Assembly (NCBI GenBank): GCA_964431365.1
Contig: CAYSJJ010000003.1
Span: 40,898-104,897 of the forward strand
DNA from: Geomobilibacter sp964431365
GTDB taxonomy: Bacteria > Desulfobacterota > Desulfuromonadia > Geobacterales > DSM-12255
Length of the DNA: 64,000 bases
Reading direction: 5' to 3'
Shown here: one piece after another, positions 59,824 through 64,000 of the stretch
How positions within the stretch are numbered: position 1 is the first letter of the stretch
Layout of the letters: each line of letters opens with the position of its first letter
Program-made: the position numbers and the translations under genes
Notes under the pieces: model-generated
The model's input: only the letters and a program-made list of their open reading frames with translations
Database searches by the model: none
Told to the model about the DNA's origin: nothing

Positions 59824-60807
59824 ATGTTCTTCCCCCAGTTCCGTGCCCGCCGCATCCGCGGCAAAGAGGTCTTCCGCAGAATGGTCCGGGAGACGTCCCT
59901 CTCGGCCAATGACCTGATCTACCCGATGTTTTCCGCCTTCGGCGAGGGGATCAAGAAAGAGATCTCCTCCATGCCGGGGATCTATCAGCAGTCCATCGAG
60001 CATATCGTTGCCGAGGCCCAGGAGGTCCATGAGCTCGGGGTGCCGGCCGTGATCCTCTTCGGCATCCCGGAAAAGAAGGACGATGTGGGGAGCGACGCCT
60101 ACGCCGAACACGGCATCATCCAGGAGACGATCCGGGCGCTTAAGAAGCAGGTGCCGGGGCTGGCGGTCATCACCGACGTCTGCATGTGCGAATACACCGA
60201 CCATGGCCACTGCGGCATCATTAAGGACGGCGACGTGGACAACGACGCCACCCTGGAGCTCCTGGCCAGGGAAGCGCTCTCCCACGCCCGGGCCGGCGCC
60301 GACATGGTCGCCCCGTCGGACATGATGGACGGCCGGGTGGCTGCCATCCGCGAGATCCTGGACGAGAACTGCTTCGAGCATATCCCGGTCATGAGCTACG
60401 CGGTCAAGTACGCCTCGGGCTACTACGGCCCGTTCCGGGAGGCTGCCGAGTCGACACCGCAGTTCGGCGATCGCCGTTCCTACCAGATGGACCCGGCAAA
60501 CCGCCTGGAAGCGATCCGGGAGGCCGAGATGGACGTGGAGGAGGGGGCCGACATCCTCATGGTCAAACCGGGGCTCCCCTACCTGGACATCATCCGGGAG
60601 GTGCGGAACAGCTTCAACCTGCCGGTGGCCGCCTACAACGTCTCCGGCGAATACAGCATGATCAAGGCCGCTGCCCAGAACGGCTGGATCGACGAGGAGC
60701 GGGTCATCATGGAAACCATGATGTCGTTCAAACGGGCCGGCGCCGACCTGATCCTCACCTACCACGCCAAGGAAGTGGCCAGGCTACTGAAGAGCGGCAA
60801 CTTCTAG
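59824..60807 (+). CDS. hemB: Porphobilinogen synthase (delta-aminolevulinate dehydratase)
   Basis: 327 residues (AAGGAGAAACCTC upstream). Joins two aminolevulinates. Schiff-base lysines lie in MSYAVKYASGYYGPF and in the later DILMVKPGLPYLD block. The zinc-type cysteines are in DVCMCEYTDHGHCGI (CxC...C), so a Zn enzyme. Last gene of the hem cluster; the second copy of the inverted-end element follows. Confidence 0.96.
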   Translation: MFFPQFRARRIRGKEVFRRMVRETSLSANDLIYPMFSAFGEGIKKEISSMPGIYQQSIEHIVAEAQEVHELGVPAVILFGIPEKKDDVGSDAYAEHGIIQETIRALKKQVPGLAVITDVCMCEYTDHGHCGIIKDGDVDNDATLELLAREALSHARAGADMVAPSDMMDGRVAAIREILDENCFEHIPVMSYAVKYASGYYGPFREAAESTPQFGDRRSYQMDPANRLEAIREAEMDVEEGADILMVKPGLPYLDIIREVRNSFNLPVAAYNVSGEYSMIKAAAQNGWIDEERVIMETMMSFKRAGADLILTYHAKEVARLLKSGNF

Positions 60808-60809
60808 GC

Positions 60810-60905
60810 GGTTGCTGAAGAGCAGCATCTCGCCGCCGTCCTCGCAAGCTATCTCTCCGCGGAGCATGCTGAGGGTGCGACGATCTGACTATTTTTGAGC
60901 AACCT
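60810..60905. repeat. terminally inverted intergenic element, copy 2
   Basis: 96-bp relative of the 31095 element. Left end GGTTGCTGAAGAGCAGC, shared CATCTCGCCGCCGTCCTCGC, right end GGTGCGACGATCTGACTATT and TTGAGCAACC. The internal segment is shorter and different. It starts 3 bases after the hemB stop, as copy 1 does after ileS. Confidence 0.8.
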
Positions 60906-60930
60906 GACGTTCTGCCGATAGACGTAACAG

Positions 60931-60962
60931 AAAGGCCCTCGGGAAACCGGGGGCCTTTTTTG
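60931..60962 (+). terminator. terminator of the hem cluster
   Basis: AAAGGCCCTCGG / CCGGGGGCCTTT with GAAA loop and one mismatch, then a T run. Confidence 0.8.
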
Positions 60963-61095
60963 CATGGATTCGTGACGGCTACCGCACCACTTCGCTCCGC
61001 GTGCCGCTCGCACCGCCGCTGTACGCTTCATTTTGCCTAGAGCGGCTGGCGCTCGGGCAGAGTCGCTCCGCAGCGCGGCAGCCGTCACGGATGCA
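60961..61095. repeat. long inverted repeat overlapping the 3' end of the Smr gene
   Basis: Left arm TGCATGGATTCGTGACGGCT then ACCGC; right arm GCGGCAGCCGTCACGGATGC then AT. The core CGTGACGGCT (60971-60980) and AGCCGTCACG (61080-61089) are exact. The right arm supplies the last codons and stop of the minus-strand Smr gene. Confidence 0.65.
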
Positions 61096-61381
61096 TGAGG
61101 GGGATTTCTTCGGGTGCCAGGGTGACCAGGGTCGCCCCCCAGCCACCGGCGCTCTCATCGGCCGGGCTGACCGCGACGATCCCCGGCTGGCGGGCCAGGA
61201 GCGCAGCCACGGTCCGCTTCAGGGTGCCTGTTCCCTTGCCGTGGATGATCCGCACCTGCAGGATGCCGCGGCTGCGGCACTCGGCCAGGTAGGCGGGGAC
61301 CAGGAGCTTCACCTCGCCAGGGTAGAAGTGGTGGAGGTCCAGCACGCCGTCGATGGGTATCTCTACCGTCTCTTCCGTCAT
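61085..61381 (-). CDS. Small Smr-domain protein
   Basis: 98 residues made only of an Smr domain: LDLHHFYPGEVKLLVPAYLAEC, then VRIIHGKGTGTLKRTVAALL, the conserved H-G-x-G-x-G motif. Stand-alone Smr proteins act as nucleases or bind collided ribosomes; here the N-terminal DLHH (usual DLHG) differs by one residue. Its C-terminal PLMHP and stop lie in an inverted-repeat arm. Divergent from the RNase Z-like gene, 72 bases apart. Confidence 0.85.
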   Translation of the reverse strand: MTEETVEIPIDGVLDLHHFYPGEVKLLVPAYLAECRSRGILQVRIIHGKGTGTLKRTVAALLARQPGIVAVSPADESAGGWGATLVTLAPEEIPLMHP

Positions 61382-61453
61382 ATCCCCTCTGAAAACCTGC
61401 TGAACGCTGCTACACTATCGGTATGGACTGATCATGACTGCCGCGGGGGGACC

Positions 61454-62554
61454 ATGCGTCTGCCGTGCAAATTCCGCTATCTCGAGCCGACCTTCTTTGC
61501 CGGCCTGCTGGACGACCCGCTCCTCTGGATCCACATCAGGCCGCTGGGGCGAAGTCTTCTCTTCGACTGCGGCCAGATCACCCACCTGGCCAAACGGATC
61601 ATGAAGGCCATCGATGCCGTCTTCATCACCCATGCCCACATGGACCATTTCATGGGGATCGCCACCCTGGTCCGCCATCTTCATGCCTCACCGCGCACCA
61701 TCCAGATCTTCGGTCCGCCCGGGATTGCCGCCAAGATGGCCAGCATCCTGGCCGGCTTCGACTGGAACCTGACCGAGCCGTACTGGTGCACCTTCCTGGT
61801 CCATGAGATCCATGCCGGCCGACGGGTGACCTTCCGGCTGCCGGGGGCTGACGGGTTTCTCTCCATCCCTCACGGCGAAGAGCTGCGCAGCGACCGGATC
61901 ATCTATACGAATCCGTTCCTCAGCGTGGAAGCGGAACTGGCCGACCACAAGATACCGGTTCTCTTCTTCCGGGTGACGGAACGTCCCGACTTCACCGTTG
62001 ACCAGGGGCTGCTGGCCGCCGCCGGCCTGGCGAACGGCTCCTGGCTGCGGGAGCTGAAGAGGCGGTTCTGCAGAGGGGAACTTGCCGGAGCAGCACTCCC
62101 TGTCCTCCGGAGGGAGGGCGACGCCGTCAGCGAAGGGGAGATCAGCGACGCAGCCCTCCTCTACGACTCCATCCGCCGGGAGCACACCCCGGCCAGCATC
62201 GGCTACCTGACCGACGTCGGTTTCTCCCGGAAGAACCGGGAGCTGATCGTCGACCTGCTGCGGGGGGTGACCCTGCTGGTCTGCGAATGCTCGTTCCTTG
62301 CCGGAGAGGAGGAGAAGGCCAGGAATTCCTGGCACCTCTGCACGTCCGACCTGAGCCGGCTCGTAGCCGATATCCGTCCCGCCTGCCTGCTCCCCATGCA
62401 CCTTTCCAAAAGCTACCTGGGAAAGAGCGCCGGACTCTACCGTGAGCTGGAGCTGCCGCCGGGAACGCGGCTGCTGCGCCTCCCGGAACACCTGGTCCCT
62501 CGGCCGCTCCTGGCCAGCGAAGCCGACGACCGGCTCAGCATGGAAGAGGGATAA
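61454..62554 (+). CDS. RNase Z-like metallo-beta-lactamase-fold protein
   Basis: 366 residues from ATG 61454 (GGGGGG upstream); the frame is open further 5' but conservation starts here. Metal motif FITHAHMDHFMGIATL (HxHxDH), a preceding LLFDCGQITHLA strand, and later YLTDVGF, ECSFL and LLPMHLSKSY, the order seen in tRNase Z-related hydrolases. It lacks the exosite signature of true tRNase Z that I would expect, so the substrate is open. Single gene, possible partner of the divergent Smr gene. Confidence 0.78.
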   Translation: MRLPCKFRYLEPTFFAGLLDDPLLWIHIRPLGRSLLFDCGQITHLAKRIMKAIDAVFITHAHMDHFMGIATLVRHLHASPRTIQIFGPPGIAAKMASILAGFDWNLTEPYWCTFLVHEIHAGRRVTFRLPGADGFLSIPHGEELRSDRIIYTNPFLSVEAELADHKIPVLFFRVTERPDFTVDQGLLAAAGLANGSWLRELKRRFCRGELAGAALPVLRREGDAVSEGEISDAALLYDSIRREHTPASIGYLTDVGFSRKNRELIVDLLRGVTLLVCECSFLAGEEEKARNSWHLCTSDLSRLVADIRPACLLPMHLSKSYLGKSAGLYRELELPPGTRLLRLPEHLVPRPLLASEADDRLSMEEG

Positions 62555-62597
62555 GAGGGAACTATCCAGCCAGCTCCCTTCGAACGTTCCGCCCGCT

Positions 62598-63773
62598 TCA
62601 CGCCGGGAATTCCCGGAATCGCCTGCACGCCTCGGGGATCATCGCCTCGCCGATGTTGCCGAAGGCGAGCCGCAGATACCCCTCCAGCCCCGGGCCGAAG
62701 ACCTCGCCGGGAAGGGTGAGGAGTCCTGCCTCCCTGACCAGGCGTCTTGCCACTTCCCGGCCGGTCCGGCCGGGGAACGGGTGGCGAACCCAGCCGAAGA
62801 AGGCGCCGCTCGCCACCAGGGAGAACGCGTTGCCCGGTCGGGTGAACTCGGCCCGGAACCGGTCATGACGCCGGGCCATCATCTCCCGGTTCCCCGCCAC
62901 CCAGCCGTCCAACTGCTCCGTGCCGAAGCGGATGGCGTGCTGGGTGATGCGGGGCTGGCAGACCGCCATGGTGTCCTGGGCCTTGAGGGCGTGGTGGATG
63001 AACTCCTCCCCCGCCACCAGGGCGCCGGCCCGGAAGCCGGTCAGGGCGTAGGTCTTTCCGAACGACATGAGGTGGACGAAGTGATCGCCCCAGGCCTGGT
63101 CGGTGAACAGGTCGTGCGGGCGGCCGCCGCCGGGAAGAAACGCTGCGTAGGTCTCATCCAGTACCAGGGCGATGCCGCGACGGGCGGCCAGGTCGAACAG
63201 CTCCCGGACCGTCGCAGGGGGGATGATGGCGCCGGTCGGGTTGCTGGGGGTGACCAGGAGCAGCGCCCGGGTCCGGGGCGTGATCAGGCGCTCGATCGCC
63301 GCAAGATCGGGGAGTCCGCCGCTCTCCTCGGTGAACGGGGCGTAGACCCGGGAGATTCCGAGCATGGCCAGGGCCATGTCGTGGTCGAAGTAGTAGGGGA
63401 CCTGGACGATCACCTCGTCGCCGGCCCGGCAGAGGGTGACCATGGCGAGCCAGAAGGCCTGGCTGGCGCCGATGGTGAGGCAGAGTTGGCGTGGCGTGAG
63501 GCTCGCCCCGTAACTTCGTTCATAGTGGGCGCAGAGCGCCTCCCGCACCACGGGCAGCCCCTCGTCCGGCGAGTAGCGGGCGGTGAGCGGGTCGTCCAGG
63601 CAGACCTTCAGGTGCTCCACCAGCTCGGCAGCGGGCGGGTAGTCGGGAACCGCCTGGCAGAGGTCGACCAGCGGCCGGTCCTCCGGGAACGTGCTCTCGG
63701 CGACCCACCCCTGCACCTCGGAAATGGGGGGGAAGTGAACATCGCGGATCAGGTGGGAAACGGTGAATGCCAT
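62598..63773 (-). CDS. Class I/II aminotransferase
   Basis: 391 residues, fold-type I PLP enzyme. Contains VTPSNPTGAIIPPATV, LVLDETYAAFLP and the PLP lysine in SFGKTYALTGFRAGALVAG. The N-terminal DLCQAVPDYPPAAELVEHL suggests the aspartate/aromatic-like subgroup I-gamma. Substrate unassigned. Single minus-strand gene; an inverted repeat lies upstream. Confidence 0.9.
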   Translation of the reverse strand: MAFTVSHLIRDVHFPPISEVQGWVAESTFPEDRPLVDLCQAVPDYPPAAELVEHLKVCLDDPLTARYSPDEGLPVVREALCAHYERSYGASLTPRQLCLTIGASQAFWLAMVTLCRAGDEVIVQVPYYFDHDMALAMLGISRVYAPFTEESGGLPDLAAIERLITPRTRALLLVTPSNPTGAIIPPATVRELFDLAARRGIALVLDETYAAFLPGGGRPHDLFTDQAWGDHFVHLMSFGKTYALTGFRAGALVAGEEFIHHALKAQDTMAVCQPRITQHAIRFGTEQLDGWVAGNREMMARRHDRFRAEFTRPGNAFSLVASGAFFGWVRHPFPGRTGREVARRLVREAGLLTLPGEVFGPGLEGYLRLAFGNIGEAMIPEACRRFREFPA

Positions 63774-63810
63774 GGAACGCCTCCATAAGCCTGTGTAGCA
63801 GGAATCAAAG

Positions 63811-63922
63811 GCAATTCAACGCGGATCAAAATCTGATTGAAAGAGGATCGACGCGGATAAACCAGGGCCTGAAAAGGTCTTTTCAAATCCGCACAGATCC
63901 GCGTCCATCAGCGTTGAATTGC
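63811..63922. repeat. inverted repeat upstream of the aminotransferase
   Basis: Outer arms GCAATTCAACGC (63811-63822) and GCGTTGAATTGC (63911-63922) are perfect complements. Inside, several GCGGAT/ATCCGC words recur (ACGCGGATCA, ACGCGGATAA, AATCCGCACA, ATCCGCGTCC). No coding capacity. Confidence 0.7.
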
Positions 63923-63941
63923 AGTTCAGGTTTGCTTGACT

Positions 63942-64000
63942 CTACGGATAGAGCCGGAAGAGTTGGTCGGCCACACACGCCGGCTTGCTCTCCCCTTCGA
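63942..64000 (-). CDS. possible 3' end of a gene running off the window
   Basis: Read on the minus strand from the window edge: an open frame ending KPACVADQLFRLYP and TAG at 63942-63944. Its composition fits a real C-terminus, but only 18 residues are visible, so no family can be named. Confidence 0.35.
   Translation of the reverse strand, partial: EGESKPACVADQLFRLYP

Overview
The window is a GC-rich chromosomal segment from a deltaproteobacterium of the Geobacter type (Geobacterales/Desulfuromonadia). This rests on the gene content: lysine synthesis through DapL, several c-type cytochromes, many PAS histidine kinases, a CIRCE-controlled groESL, a hem cluster with a fused CobA-HemD and a c-di-AMP riboswitch before kup. 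The assignment to that order is inference; no rRNA is present. A run of ten Ns at 48158-48167 marks an assembly gap.

Layout: (1) 1-4477 is the Tol-Pal envelope operon (tolQ partial, tolR, tolA, tolB, pal, cpoB). (2) 4561-9637 holds tatB, nadA, a lower-GC accessory patch with operator-like TGTAACA palindromes and a short PAS protein, a 655-residue TraB/TIKI-like protein and a DoxX protein. (3) 9855-17325 holds pgsA, a PAS histidine kinase, uvrA, a small membrane protein and an MFS transporter. (4) 17515-20660 looks like a periplasmic operon: di-heme peroxidase, Tat-exported metallophosphoesterase, monoheme cytochrome, small exported protein. (5) 20670-25977 on the minus strand holds queF, a rhodanese-YceI fusion, wrbA and an outer-membrane/PEGA-lipoprotein cluster. 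(6) kup follows behind a ydaO-type c-di-AMP riboswitch. (7) 28319-38193 holds ileS, a nitrilase-like unknown, argH, a lipoprotein, a C-terminal lysA remnant, dapA, dapB and dapL. (8) 38284-43711 is a mixed accessory zone: a TumE/TumA-like toxin-antitoxin pair, small stress or ligand-binding proteins, a cytochrome, a DJ-1/PfpI protein and a full-length lysA-like decarboxylase. (9) 43990-47868 holds a 5'-nuclease/RNase HI fusion, a hybrid histidine kinase with a SnoaL-like sensor and tRNA-Arg(ACG). (10) 48642-54138 holds a DAHP synthase, two DUF507 genes, a lipoprotein, groES-groEL and two thioredoxin-fold genes. (11) 54268-60807 is the tetrapyrrole cluster: siroheme dehydrogenase, ccsA, hemA, hemC, cobA-hemD, hemB. 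(12) 61085-63773 holds an Smr protein, an RNase Z-like hydrolase and an aminotransferase.

The strongest unexplained signals are these. Four intergenic hairpins are built from tandem 7-bp units kept in strict heptad phase, although each copy has a different sequence. They lie before argH, the FN3 lipoprotein, dapB and hemC. A lysA C-terminal scar sits before dapA while a divergent lysA lies 7 kb away, which suggests gene displacement. A FEN-like 5' nuclease is fused to RNase HI and ends in a possible beta-clamp-binding peptide. A protein of unknown function carries a Glu-Lys-Cys triad laid out as in nitrilases. A terminally inverted element recurs at 31 kb and 61 kb.

Promoters, terminators and riboswitches were called by eye. 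Positions are exact where a motif is given, but activity is inferred.
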